This document shows positions 6,893-14,165 of a stretch of DNA of 14,169 nt, in pieces. The stretch's first letter is position 1. Each line of letters begins with the position of its first letter. The DNA comes from CAYFVR01 sp046541515 (GTDB lineage Bacteria > Desulfobacterota > Desulfobacteria > Desulfobacterales > Desulfococcaceae), in the NCBI GenBank assembly GCA_046541515.1, contig JBKHDD010000126.1, positions 1 to 14,169 of the forward strand, written 5' to 3'. Made by a program: the position numbers and the translations under genes. A model generated the notes under the pieces. It had not been told where the DNA came from and did not search any database. It saw nothing but the letters and a program-made list of their open reading frames with translations.

Positions 6893-7804
6893 TCAGCGAC
6901 GCCGGAACCGGTTGACCATTGCAATGCCCGCCAAAATCAGCGCGGCCCCGGCGCCCTGAAACAGCTGAAACGCCTCCCCCAGCAGCAAAATGGCCAGCAG
7001 GGTCCCGAAAACCGGAATCAAGTGAATGAAGAGTCCGGCCCGGTTGGGACCCACCAGTTCCACGCCCCGATTGAAAAACAGATAGGAAAGAATGGAGGGG
7101 AACACCGCCACGTAGGCCACCGCCAGCAGGGTGGTCGGCGTCGCCGTCAGCGTTCGGCCCGAAGCCTGCTCCCACAGAAAAAACGGCAGCAGCAAAATGG
7201 AGCCGGTGACGAAAGTGGTCCAGAGAAAGCTGAGGGGGTGCAGCGGCGGCCGAAGTCGCAGCAATGCGGAATAGGCGGCGTAGCAAATCACCGCCACAAA
7301 GACCAACAGGTCCCCCGGTCGGAATTCCATGGCGAGAAAAACGGCGGGATCGCCCCGGGACACCAGCAATGCCGCCCCCGCCAGGGAGATCAGCACGCCC
7401 GCCGACTGGCCCCGGGTCAGCCGTTCTCCGTACAGAAAGAACGAAAAAAACACGATCAGCACCGGCATGGCCGACTGAATCAACGCCCCGTTGATGGCGG
7501 TGGTGGTCTGAAGGCCGAGATAGAGCAACGTGTTAAATATTGCGATCCCCACCGCCGAATAGACCAGCAAAATCCGCCAGTGCTCCAGAATCACGGAAAT
7601 TTCGCGACGGACATGGGGCAGCGCGGCCCAGGACACCAGCAACGTCGCCCCGATCCATCGGCAGAAGGCCAACGCCACCGGCGGCACCTCCGCCCGAACG
7701 GCGCGGCCCAGCACCACGTTCCCGGACCAAAAGAGGACCGTCAGCGTCAACAGCAGATAGGGCCGATGAAAAAAGCCGGCCCGGGTCGGCGGGGAGGTTT
7801 CCAT
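6893..7804 (-). CDS. EamA/DMT-superfamily transporter (probable metabolite exporter)
   Basis: This is a hydrophobic protein of about 303 residues with roughly ten membrane helices arranged as two EamA repeats (about 17-148 and 163-298). Typical family signatures are the N-terminal LTVLFWSGNVVLGRAV helix, a TTAINGALIQSAMPVLIV stretch before the GERL loop in the first repeat, and LGEAFQLFQGAGAALILAGI in the second. The family exports amino acids, nucleosides or other small metabolites through the inner membrane; the substrate cannot be read from sequence. The start is uncertain: ATG 7804 gives a usual N terminus, while ATG 7846 adds 14 residues, and neither has a clear ribosome-binding site. 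It lies downstream of the aminotransferase gene on the same strand, but a palindromic terminator-like element separates them, so co-transcription is doubtful. Its stop is 247 nt upstream of the kinase start. Confidence 0.9.
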   Translation of the reverse strand: METSPPTRAGFFHRPYLLLTLTVLFWSGNVVLGRAVRAEVPPVALAFCRWIGATLLVSWAALPHVRREISVILEHWRILLVYSAVGIAIFNTLLYLGLQTTTAINGALIQSAMPVLIVFFSFFLYGERLTRGQSAGVLISLAGAALLVSRGDPAVFLAMEFRPGDLLVFVAVICYAAYSALLRLRPPLHPLSFLWTTFVTGSILLLPFFLWEQASGRTLTATPTTLLAVAYVAVFPSILSYLFFNRGVELVGPNRAGLFIHLIPVFGTLLAILLLGEAFQLFQGAGAALILAGIAMVNRFRRR

Positions 7805-7873
7805 GGCGGGGCACGGTAGCAGAGGATCGCGAAACCGGCAAGGCATCGGCGAAAATTGAAAAATCGTCCCCGC

Positions 7874-8024
7874 GCCGCGCCGGGGAATAAATCCCCCGGC
7901 TCACACCGAAAAAGCCCGCTAAAGCGGGCGCCCATGACCCTGGAACGGGTTTGTCACCGAAAATGGAGGAGCGCCCTTCAGGGCGCTTTTCGGAATGAGC
8001 CGGGGGATTTATCCCCTGGCGGCG
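7874..8024. repeat. REP/BIME-like compound palindrome with back-to-back hairpins
   Basis: Two arms of about 55 bp (near 7874-7931 and 7970-8024) are imperfect inverted copies of each other. Both contain, in the appropriate orientation, an ATAAATCCCCCGGCTCA block, a CCGAAAA block and a terminal GC hairpin. The left hairpin is GCCCGCT-AA-AGCGGGC (7914-7929) and the right one is AGCGCCCT-TC-AGGGCGCT (7970-7987). Each arm also has an inner GGGGAnTAAATCCCC-like palindrome. A spacer of about 40 bp separates the arms. This is the architecture of paired REP units (BIMEs). No RAYT transposase gene is in the window. Confidence 0.75.
7909..7929 (-). terminator. Terminator-like hairpin downstream of the aminotransferase
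   Basis: On the minus strand, AGCGGGC's partner stem (7929-7914, 7-bp stem with a 2-nt centre) is followed at once by five T before CGG. This lies about 140 nt past the aminotransferase stop and could end its transcript before the transporter gene. The mirror hairpin at 7970-7987 is followed by TTTT on the plus strand, so the element could stop transcription in both directions. Confidence 0.45.
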
Positions 8025-8068
8025 GGAAACGGCATCTCCGTTTATTTCCAATCCAACGCCAAACGGCC

Positions 8069-9280
8069 TCAACCGGCCGCCGTGAGCCGCTCCAAGGGCG
8101 CGGCCTCGGCAAACATCTCACCCAGAATCCCCACCGCCTTGTCGATGGTTTCCGGGTCGGCGGCGGTGAAATTGAGGCGAAGAGTTTCCCGCCCGTCTCC
8201 CGACCGGGGAAAGAAGAACGTCCCGGGCACGTAGGCCACGTTCCGCCGAACCGCTTCGGCGTACCATTGGCCCATGTCCATCCCCTTCGGGCCGGCCACC
8301 CAGAGGAACATCCCGCCCTCGGGCCGGGTCCAGTGAAATCCCGGCGGCATCCAGCGTTCCAGGGAGGCGAGCATGGCCGCCTGTCGAGGCGCGTAGAGGG
8401 ACAAAATCCGGGGCAGATGACGATCCAGATGGCCGCCGTCCAGATACTCCGCCGCCAGGGCCTGGCCAAAGGTGTTGGTGTGCAGGTCGGTTCCCTGCCG
8501 GGCCAGGGTCAGCCAGCGGCGAATCGGGGCCGGGGCGGCGCAAAAGCCGAGCCGGAGACCGGGTGCGAACACCTTGGAAAGGGTGGAGATGTAGACCACG
8601 TTTTCCGGCGCGAAGGTCTGGATGGGCGGCAACGGGTCCCCGTGATACCGCAACGGGCTGTAGGGATCGTCTTCCACCAGCAAGGCGTCGTGCGCCATCA
8701 AAATCTCCGCCGCGGCCCGCCGCCGTTGCAGTGGCAGGGTCCGGCCGGCGGGATTCTGGAAAGTCGGGACCAGATAGACGAATTTGATCCGGTCTCGGCG
8801 GAGCGCCTCGTCCAGGGATTCGGGAATCAACCCGTCTTCGTCGGTGTCCAGCGGCACGTATTCCGGCTCGTAGGGATTGAAGGCGGAAATCGCGCCGAGA
8901 TAGGTGGGAGACTCCACCGCCACCCGGTCTCCGGGCGACAGCAGAATCTTTCCAATCCCGTCCAGCACGCCCTGGGAGCCGGAGGCCACCAGCAGTTCGT
9001 CCGGCCCCGCGGCGATGCCCCGGCCGGACAGATATCCCGCCAACGCCTCGCGAAGCGGCAGAAAGCCTTCGGTCTGATCGTACTGAAGCGCGGCGGGACC
9101 AAAGCGGGTCAGGACCGCGTCCACCAGGGACGGCACAAGTTCCGCCGGAAAGCTCTCCGGCGCGGGCAGGCCCCCGGCCAGGGAGATCATCCCCGGCCGG
9201 GAGGCCACATGAAGAATTTCCCGGATGGCGTTGGCGCCCATCCGGCCGGCGCGCCGGGCCAGCAATCGTTCCGCGTCCAT
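8069..9280 (-). CDS. PLP-dependent class I/II aminotransferase (LysN/2-aminoadipate aminotransferase-like)
   Basis: This 403-residue fold-type I aminotransferase transfers an amino group between an amino acid and a 2-oxo acid in the cytoplasm. Key residues are the GGLPAPESFP N-terminal loop (36-45), Tyr67 in the QYDQTEG stretch, Asn176 in PTFQNPAG, Asp205 and Tyr207 in VEDDPYSPL, the Schiff-base Lys236 in STLSKVFAPGLRLG, and Arg368 in LRLNF for the substrate carboxylate. The sequence style matches the MocR-like 'LysN/ARO8' group, which is often broad (2-aminoadipate, aromatic and branched-chain substrates), so the exact substrate is open. The ATG at 9280 has GGGAGG 7 nt upstream. It is divergent from a MocR regulator, the usual place for a MocR target gene. 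It has no N-terminal helix-turn-helix of its own. Confidence 0.93.
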   Translation of the reverse strand: MDAERLLARRAGRMGANAIREILHVASRPGMISLAGGLPAPESFPAELVPSLVDAVLTRFGPAALQYDQTEGFLPLREALAGYLSGRGIAAGPDELLVASGSQGVLDGIGKILLSPGDRVAVESPTYLGAISAFNPYEPEYVPLDTDEDGLIPESLDEALRRDRIKFVYLVPTFQNPAGRTLPLQRRRAAAEILMAHDALLVEDDPYSPLRYHGDPLPPIQTFAPENVVYISTLSKVFAPGLRLGFCAAPAPIRRWLTLARQGTDLHTNTFGQALAAEYLDGGHLDRHLPRILSLYAPRQAAMLASLERWMPPGFHWTRPEGGMFLWVAGPKGMDMGQWYAEAVRRNVAYVPGTFFFPRSGDGRETLRLNFTAADPETIDKAVGILGEMFAEAAPLERLTAAG

Positions 9281-9299
9281 GGTTCCGCCTCCCTTTCGT

Positions 9300-9330
9300 T
9301 TCGGTTTGAAATGGATCTACCGAAACCGAA
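9300..9330. promoter_or_regulatory. Inverted repeat just upstream of the aminotransferase start
   Basis: TTCGGTTT (9300-9307) and AAACCGAA (9323-9330) are perfect 8-bp inverted arms with a 15-bp spacer, ending 20 bp before the aminotransferase ATG. The arm centres are 23 bp apart, about two helical turns. That suits a dimeric DNA-binding protein, and the MocR regulator next door is the obvious candidate. An mRNA leader hairpin is the alternative. Confidence 0.35.
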
Positions 9331-9398
9331 GGCGAAACAACAGATACAGAATTCCCATTTTTTGATGGGCACAGATTTTCCGGGTCGCCTTTCCCGCC

Positions 9399-9412
9399 GA
9401 TCGTTGACGATC
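9399..9412. promoter_or_regulatory. Operator-like palindrome near the MocR promoter
   Basis: GATCGT-TG-ACGATC is a perfect 6+2+6 palindrome. It ends 5 bp before the -35 box of the candidate MocR promoter and lies between the two divergent genes. Its size and place fit a dimeric repressor or activator site; binding by the adjacent MocR protein is inference. Confidence 0.4.
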
Positions 9413-9417
9413 CCGCT

Positions 9418-9445
9418 TTGACTTTTCCAGTCCGCCGTGGATAAT
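9418..9445 (+). promoter_or_regulatory. Candidate sigma70 promoter for the MocR regulator
   Basis: TTGACT (9418-9423) and GATAAT (9440-9445) each match five of six sigma70 consensus bases, with a 16-bp spacer. A start near 9452 would leave a leader of about 145 nt before the MocR ATG. This is the best promoter match I see in the window. The short inverted pairs GATTTTCCG (9374-9382)/CGGAAAATC (9453-9461) and TTTCCCGC (9390-9397)/GCGGGAAA (9464-9471) flank it on both sides. Confidence 0.5.
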
Positions 9446-9597
9446 CTGTTCGCGGAAAATCAAGCGGGAAAACGGACGGGGAAAAACGGAACGAAAAAGG
9501 AAACCATCCAGGAACAAACCGCCTTCCGAACAAACGCCCCCAACCTCAGCCCGGCTGGAGACAGGTCATCTTCTTCGGCCGCTTCCGGAACCCCATC

Positions 9598-11043
9598 ATG
9601 ACCGGCCATAAAGAACCCTTCCGCTATCGCAGGCTCGCCGACGAGCTGACGGATCAAATTCGAGAGGGAGCCTACGCGCCCGGCGAACGGCTGCCTTCGC
9701 TTCGGCGGCTCCACCGGAAGCTGAACCTGAGCGTCAACACGGTTCGACAGGCGTTTCAGGAGCTGGAAGACCGAGGGCTGATCGAATCGCGCCCCAAATC
9801 CGGTTTTTTCGTGGCCCCGGTTTCGCTCCAAAGCCTGGAAATGCCCGACGTTCCCCCGCCCGTCGCCGAGCCCCGACCGGTGGAAATCGGCTCCATGGTC
9901 AACGCCGTGCTCCGGACCATCCACGACCCCGAAATGCTGTCGCTCAGCTCTTCCGCCACCCATACCGCCCTTCTGCCGACCCGGCGCTTCGCCCGCTTGA
10001 TAAAGGAGATTTCCGCCAGGGAACTGGAATCCCTCATGGGCTACGCCCCGGCCGAGGGGCTGCCGGAACTCCGCCGCCAAATCGCCCGGCGCACCCTGGG
10101 GTTGCTGCCCGGCGTCGCGCCGGAGGACGTGGTGATCACCAGCGGCTGCATGGAGGCGGTCACGCTGTGTCTCCAGGCCGTGGCCAAGCCGGGCGACACG
10201 ATCGCCATCGAAGCGCCCACCCATTTCGGCTTTTTGCAGTATTTTCGGGAGATGGGATTGCTGGCGGCGGAAATCCCCACCCATCCCCGGGACGGCGTGG
10301 ACCTCGACGCGCTGGAGCGGCTGCTGAACCAAACGAAGGTGGCGGCCTGCCTCTTCATGCCCAATTTCCACAATCCCACCGGGGCGCTGATGCCGGACGA
10401 CCGGAAAGAACGGCTGGTGCGGCTGCTCAACGACCGGGAAATCCCGCTGATCGAGGACGACATCTGCGGCGACATGGGCCACGAGGACGGCCCCCGGCCG
10501 TCCATGCTTCAGGCGTTCGACCGGCAAGGGCTGGTCATGACCTGCTCCTCGTTTTCCAAAACCCTGGCCCCCGGCTTTCGGGTGGGGTGGGCCCTGCCCG
10601 GACGGCGGTTCCGGGAGCGGATTCTTCGGCTCAAGGCGGGCGCCACGGTTTGCACGGCGGCGCCGGATCAGCATCTCATCGCCCGCTTTCTGGCCGAACC
10701 GGGCCGGGATCGCCATTTCCGGTCGCTTCGATCCGCCCTGGGGCGCCAGGTGACGCGGACCGCCCTGGCCGTGCAGCGCCATTTTCCCCAGGGAACCCGG
10801 CTGGCGGTGCCTCGGGGCGGCTCCCTGCTCTGGATTCAGCTTCCCGCCGGGGCCGGCGGGCTGGAGCTGTATCGGCGGGCCCTGGACGCCCGGATCGCCA
10901 TTTTGCCCGGCGCGGCCTGCGCGGTGAGCGGCGGGTTTTCCGATTTCATCCGGCTGGGTTGCGGCGCGCCGTTTACGGAGGAAACGGAACGGGGACTGCG
11001 GACGCTAGGCCGGCTGGTTTCCGACATCCGGGCCGGGCAGTGA
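9598..11043 (+). CDS. MocR-family transcriptional regulator (GntR helix-turn-helix fused to aminotransferase domain)
   Basis: The 481-residue protein starts with a GntR-type winged helix (about 8-75), with the PGERLPSLRRL stretch, the recognition-helix region LSVNTVRQAFQELEDRGLI, and the SGFFV wing. After a linker (about 76-100) comes a complete class I aminotransferase domain (about 105-478). It shows Asn259 in PNFHNPTG, Asp288 in IEDDI, PLP Lys321 in SSFSKTLAPGFRVG and Arg452. This is the MocR architecture: a PLP-bound domain senses an amino-acid-like ligand and controls DNA binding. All PLP-contacting residues look intact. It is divergent from an aminotransferase gene, its likely target, and it may also repress itself through sites in the shared 317-bp region. 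The ATG at 9598 begins just before the helix-turn-helix; only a weak GGA-type ribosome site precedes it. Its last 39 nt overlap the chemoreceptor gene on the other strand. Confidence 0.94.
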   Translation: MTGHKEPFRYRRLADELTDQIREGAYAPGERLPSLRRLHRKLNLSVNTVRQAFQELEDRGLIESRPKSGFFVAPVSLQSLEMPDVPPPVAEPRPVEIGSMVNAVLRTIHDPEMLSLSSSATHTALLPTRRFARLIKEISARELESLMGYAPAEGLPELRRQIARRTLGLLPGVAPEDVVITSGCMEAVTLCLQAVAKPGDTIAIEAPTHFGFLQYFREMGLLAAEIPTHPRDGVDLDALERLLNQTKVAACLFMPNFHNPTGALMPDDRKERLVRLLNDREIPLIEDDICGDMGHEDGPRPSMLQAFDRQGLVMTCSSFSKTLAPGFRVGWALPGRRFRERILRLKAGATVCTAAPDQHLIARFLAEPGRDRHFRSLRSALGRQVTRTALAVQRHFPQGTRLAVPRGGSLLWIQLPAGAGGLELYRRALDARIAILPGAACAVSGGFSDFIRLGCGAPFTEETERGLRTLGRLVSDIRAGQ

Positions 11044-12855
11044 CGGGGCATCTTCCGCCCCCACCGCCCAAGCGTCCCCCAAATCAAAAAACGAAATGAC
11101 CTCCCCCAGCCCGTCCGCCTGGGCGCTCAGCTCCTCGGCGGTGGCGGCCATTTCCTCGGCCGACGAAGCGTTTTCCCGAATCACCTCCCCCAGCTCCCGG
11201 ATGGCCTGGTTCATTCGCTCCGCCCCCGCCTCCTGCTCCCGACAGGCGCCGCTGATCTCCCGAACCAGCTCGGCGGTGCGCCGAATTTCGGGCAGCATGG
11301 CCTCCAGGCGCTCGCCCAGCCGTTCCGCCCCCTCGAAACCCCGCCCCGAGAGCCGCCCCACCTCGCGGGCGGTGGCCTCGCTTTTTTCCGCCAGCTTCCG
11401 CACCTCCCCGGCCACCACCGCGAAACCCCGGCCCGCGTCGCCGGCCCGGGCCGCTTCGATGGCGGCGTTCAAGGCCAGCAAATCGGTCCGCCGGGCGATT
11501 TCCTCCACGGAACGAATCCGCTCCGACACTTCTCGCATGGTGGCCAGCGCCTCCCCGGCCGCCCGAACGCCCTCGTCGGCCCGCTCGGCGGATGCGCCGG
11601 CGATCCGCTCGGTCTGATCCGCGTTGTCCGCGTTGGTCCGGATGCCGTCCTCCATGACGTCCATGGCGGCGGAAAGGGTTTCGGCCGCCTCGTTCTGCTG
11701 CCCCGCGCCGTCGGCGATGCGCTGGGCGCTCAGGCTCACCTCCCGACTGCCGGAACGGATATTGTCGGCCCCGTTGACCACCTGCCGGATCACGTCCCGG
11801 AACCGCTTGGCCAGGGCGCCCAACGCGTTGGCCAATTCCCCGATTTCATCCCCGTCGCCGACCGGCGGCCGCGCGCCCAAATCGCCGTCGGCCAGCTCCT
11901 TGGCGAATCGGATGCAGCGGAACACCGGCGTCAAGGTTCGGCGGACCACGAAGAGCGCCGCCAGGGAGACCAGAATGCCCACCCCGACCACCGCGCCCAG
12001 AATCGCGTTGCGAATGCCGGCGAAGGCGGCTTCGATCGCCTTCCGCTCCTTGCCCACAAACCACATGCCCTTGATTTCGCCCGCGGCGGAGACGATGGGC
12101 CAGTAGGCGGTGGTGTAGGCGTGATTCAGGATGGTATCGACTTCGTAAAACGGCGCCCCCTCCTCCAACACGGTTCGAATCACCTCGGGATTCTCCATTC
12201 GCGTGCCCGCCACCCGCTCGCCCTCCCGGCGGATGGTGGTCGAGACCCGCTCGGCGCCTTGAAACACCGTGGCCTCCACGTCCAGCAGCGCCTGGATTTC
12301 ATCCACGAAACGGTTCGCCTGGGTCAGATGCATTCCGGTGATCACCGCACCGATGATCTCGCCATTCCAGCGGATCGGATGGGCCGCCCGCAGGGACAGT
12401 TTGACCACCTTCCCCTCCTCCACCCCCACCGATGGCCTTCCGGACAGCGCGATCTGGAGATTTTCCTGGGTGGCGATGGAATCGCCATGGCGGTCGGTGT
12501 GGCCCCGGGCCACGATGTCCCCGGCCGTGTCGGTGAACACGATGAAACCGGCGCCGACCCGCGCCATCAGTTCCGCCCCGTATTGTTGAAGGAAGAAGGT
12601 GTCGCCCTGGTCCACGGCGTTGGCCACCTCGGGAAGCCCGGCGATGAAATCGGCCGCCTGGGCGAATCGAATTTTCCGGTCGGCCAACATCTGCTCCACC
12701 ACCTCCCGGGCGGCCATGATTTCGCCCCGGGCCTGGACGTCGAAACTCCGAAAAACGACGATATTCGCCAGGAAACCGATCACGCCCGAAGCGATCAGCA
12801 CCGATAAAATTACCAAGCCGACCATTTTATGAAGAAAACGAATCCGGATTTGCAT
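11005..12855 (-). CDS. Methyl-accepting chemotaxis protein with periplasmic double-Cache sensor
   Basis: ATG 12855 has GGGAGG five bases upstream and gives 616 residues; a TTG at 12876 in the same frame has no such site. A first membrane helix (about 11-34) anchors the protein. A periplasmic sensor (about 38-280) has the look of a Cache_3/Cache_2 double domain, with the FIVFTDTAGDIVARGHTD and AYWPIVSAAGEIKGMWFVG repeats. A second helix (about 284-305) and a HAMP domain (about 305-358) follow. The long cytoplasmic coiled coil has the conserved kinase-contact tip around 451-492 (RTDLLALNAAIEAARAGDAGRGFAVVAGEVRKLAEKS). It should signal to CheA/CheW, controlling flagellar or twitching motility. 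No NWETF-type CheR-docking pentapeptide is seen at the C terminus. The ligand is unknown; Cache domains of this sort often bind small carboxylates. Tail-to-tail overlap with the MocR gene is 39 nt. Confidence 0.95.
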   Translation of the reverse strand: MQIRIRFLHKMVGLVILSVLIASGVIGFLANIVVFRSFDVQARGEIMAAREVVEQMLADRKIRFAQAADFIAGLPEVANAVDQGDTFFLQQYGAELMARVGAGFIVFTDTAGDIVARGHTDRHGDSIATQENLQIALSGRPSVGVEEGKVVKLSLRAAHPIRWNGEIIGAVITGMHLTQANRFVDEIQALLDVEATVFQGAERVSTTIRREGERVAGTRMENPEVIRTVLEEGAPFYEVDTILNHAYTTAYWPIVSAAGEIKGMWFVGKERKAIEAAFAGIRNAILGAVVGVGILVSLAALFVVRRTLTPVFRCIRFAKELADGDLGARPPVGDGDEIGELANALGALAKRFRDVIRQVVNGADNIRSGSREVSLSAQRIADGAGQQNEAAETLSAAMDVMEDGIRTNADNADQTERIAGASAERADEGVRAAGEALATMREVSERIRSVEEIARRTDLLALNAAIEAARAGDAGRGFAVVAGEVRKLAEKSEATAREVGRLSGRGFEGAERLGERLEAMLPEIRRTAELVREISGACREQEAGAERMNQAIRELGEVIRENASSAEEMAATAEELSAQADGLGEVISFFDLGDAWAVGAEDAPSLPGPDVGNQPA

Positions 12856-12942
12856 GAAACCTCCCTCGCCGATCAAAAAACCGAAACCCGAACGAGGCCG
12901 GGATGAATTTGGAAAACTGAAACTGCTTATTACAAATGAATA

Positions 12943-12965
12943 AAAAAAAGAAAACCGCTTTTTTT
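12943..12965. terminator. AT-rich hairpin between the pseudouridine synthase and chemoreceptor genes
   Basis: AAAAAAAG (12943-12950) and CTTTTTTT (12958-12965) are perfect 8-bp arms around a 7-nt loop, so the element ends in a T-run on either strand. It lies in the 170-bp gap after the pseudouridine synthase stop (13026) and before the chemoreceptor start. It may separate their transcripts. A-T pairing makes the stem weak, so confidence is low. Confidence 0.3.
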
Positions 12966-13025
12966 GCCGGCAAGGGCGTCGCGTTTTGGGGATGGCGCGA
13001 ACCCCGTCCGGAAAGGGGCAAAAAT

Positions 13026-14030
13026 TCAGGAAAAAAAGGAATTCCGAAGTTCAACCATTTCGGCCGGAAGGGGGGCGCGAAGGCGGAGAAGGGTCCCGGT
13101 GACGGGATGGGGCAACCGCAGGCCGGCGGCGTGGAGGGCCTGCCGGGGGAGTCGGAGCGCACTCCGATCCGCGGCGGTCAGCTCGTCCGAAAGAAACCGA
13201 AGAAACAGCGTTTCATCGACCCCGTAGATTTTGTCCCCGACCACCGGAAAGCCCAACGCCGAAAGGGTGGCCCGAATCTGGTGAAGCCGCCCGGTCTTCG
13301 ACACGGCGACCACGAGGCTGAGAGGCCCCCGTCGGGCTTGGAGACGAAATGTTGTCCGACAACAACGAACGTCACCGTCGCCGGCCGGCGGGCGGATTCC
13401 GTCCTTCTCCGGAAAAAAACGCCGCCGTTTTCGGACGAGGCTATCCGGCTCGCCGGCCATCCATCCGGCCGCATGGACCGTTCCCGACGGGAACCCGCCT
13501 TCCACCAGGACCTGGTAGATCTTTCGCACCGCGCCGGAAACGAAGGCTTCCCGCCCGGCCCGGGCCGCCTCGGCGGTTCGAGCCACCAGAACGACGCCGG
13601 AAGTTTCCCGGTCCAGCCGATGGAGAAACCGGGGTTTTTCAATTCCTTCTTTCTGCCGCAGCAAATGCCAAAGGGTGTGGCGGAAGTAGCGGCCGCCCGG
13701 ATGACAAGGCAGGTTGCCCGGTTTGTCCACCGCCACAAGGTGCTCGTCCCGGTGGACGATCCGGTAGTCGGCCCGAACCGGCGGCTCCGGCAGGTCGTCC
13801 ATTTCGAAGACGAGTCGGTCGCCGGTCCGAAGAATGTCGCCCGGACCGGCGAGGCGTTCGTTGATCCAAAGCCGGTCGGCGGAAATGGCCTCGGACCAGC
13901 CGGCGCGGCCCAGGTACCGAAAGCGGTTGGTCAGAAACCGGAGCAGGGGCAGACCGTCGGCTTCCGGTTTCACGCGGAGTTCGGCCCGGCGGCGTTCCGG
14001 GTCGGATGGGGGACGAGGTCGTGCGGACAT
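13026..14030 (-). CDS. RluA-family RNA pseudouridine synthase
   Basis: The 334-residue enzyme converts specific uridines in rRNA or tRNA to pseudouridine. An S4-like RNA-binding segment (about 27-80, ending in GDILRTGDRLVFEM) precedes the catalytic domain (about 88-325). That domain contains DEHLVAVDKPGNLPCHPGG, the active-site motif HRLDRETSGVVLVA with catalytic Asp140, the conserved KIYQVLVEG strand, and GRLHQIRATLSALGFPVVGDKIYG. These place it in the RluA/RluC/RluD group; the exact target nucleotide cannot be told. The ATG at 14030 lacks a clear ribosome-binding site but starts the protein at a usual distance from the S4-like domain. An unusual charged stretch (about 195-222, RKRRRFFPEKDGIRPP...) is a probable surface loop. 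Same strand as the chemoreceptor but 170 nt apart. Confidence 0.92.
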   Translation of the reverse strand: MSARPRPPSDPERRRAELRVKPEADGLPLLRFLTNRFRYLGRAGWSEAISADRLWINERLAGPGDILRTGDRLVFEMDDLPEPPVRADYRIVHRDEHLVAVDKPGNLPCHPGGRYFRHTLWHLLRQKEGIEKPRFLHRLDRETSGVVLVARTAEAARAGREAFVSGAVRKIYQVLVEGGFPSGTVHAAGWMAGEPDSLVRKRRRFFPEKDGIRPPAGDGDVRCCRTTFRLQARRGPLSLVVAVSKTGRLHQIRATLSALGFPVVGDKIYGVDETLFLRFLSDELTAADRSALRLPRQALHAAGLRLPHPVTGTLLRLRAPLPAEMVELRNSFFS

Positions 14031-14058
14031 TTTATGCTTTCGGATGCCAAAAATTGGG

Positions 14059-14093
14059 GTTTTCGAGCGGTCGGTAGGGGCAGGCCCCCGTGC
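14059..14093 (+). repeat. GTAGGGGC-type repeat, copy 1 (right edge)
   Basis: This 35-bp sequence matches 14125-14159 with a single substitution (CGAGCGG versus CGAACGG), at a 66-bp period. It holds GTAGGGGC followed by AGGCCCCCGTGC. Beyond 14093 the sequence diverges, so the right hairpin arm seen in copy 2 is not preserved. It lies just upstream of the pseudouridine synthase start (14030), in its likely promoter zone. Confidence 0.8.
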
Positions 14094-14124
14094 GTCAGGC
14101 CGCGGCGGAAAAAGCGGCGCAGGC

Positions 14125-14165
14125 GTTTTCGAACGGTCGGTAGGGGCAGGCCCCCGTGCCTGCCC
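14125..14165 (+). repeat. GTAGGGGC-type repeat, copy 2 with intact hairpin
   Basis: Copy 2 shares 35 bp with copy 1 and has a complete hairpin: GGGCAGGC (14144-14151), loop CCCCGT, GCCTGCCC (14158-14165). GTAGGGGC lies at 14140-14147. The window ends 4 bp later, so I cannot tell whether further copies follow. The design is the same as the repeat at the ATPase stop codon. Confidence 0.8.

Noticed and set aside
6646..6924. Upstream extension of the histidine kinase reading frame (93 more residues, hydrophobic and Phe-rich)
   Set aside because: It is translation of AT-rich intergenic DNA, overlaps the transporter gene end, and has no ribosome site, whereas GTG 6645 has AAGGAGG five bases upstream. 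It should not be read as a membrane anchor.
9460..10782. Long minus-strand frame opposite the MocR gene (440 codons)
   Set aside because: The plus-strand MocR protein is intact with all PLP residues; the antisense product is Gly/Arg/His-rich and has no domain.
12856..12876. TTG start giving a chemoreceptor seven residues longer
   Set aside because: The ATG at 12855 has GGGAGG at ideal spacing; the TTG does not.
12856..13025. Flagellar sigma28 or sigma54 promoter for the chemoreceptor
   Set aside because: I looked for TAAAGTTT/GCCGATAA and TGGCAC/TTGCA patterns on the minus strand and saw no acceptable match.
14059..14165. CRISPR-like direct repeats
   Set aside because: Only two copies with a 31-bp gap are visible, the unit continues variably into a hairpin, the same design recurs as a single element at the ATPase end, and there are no cas genes.
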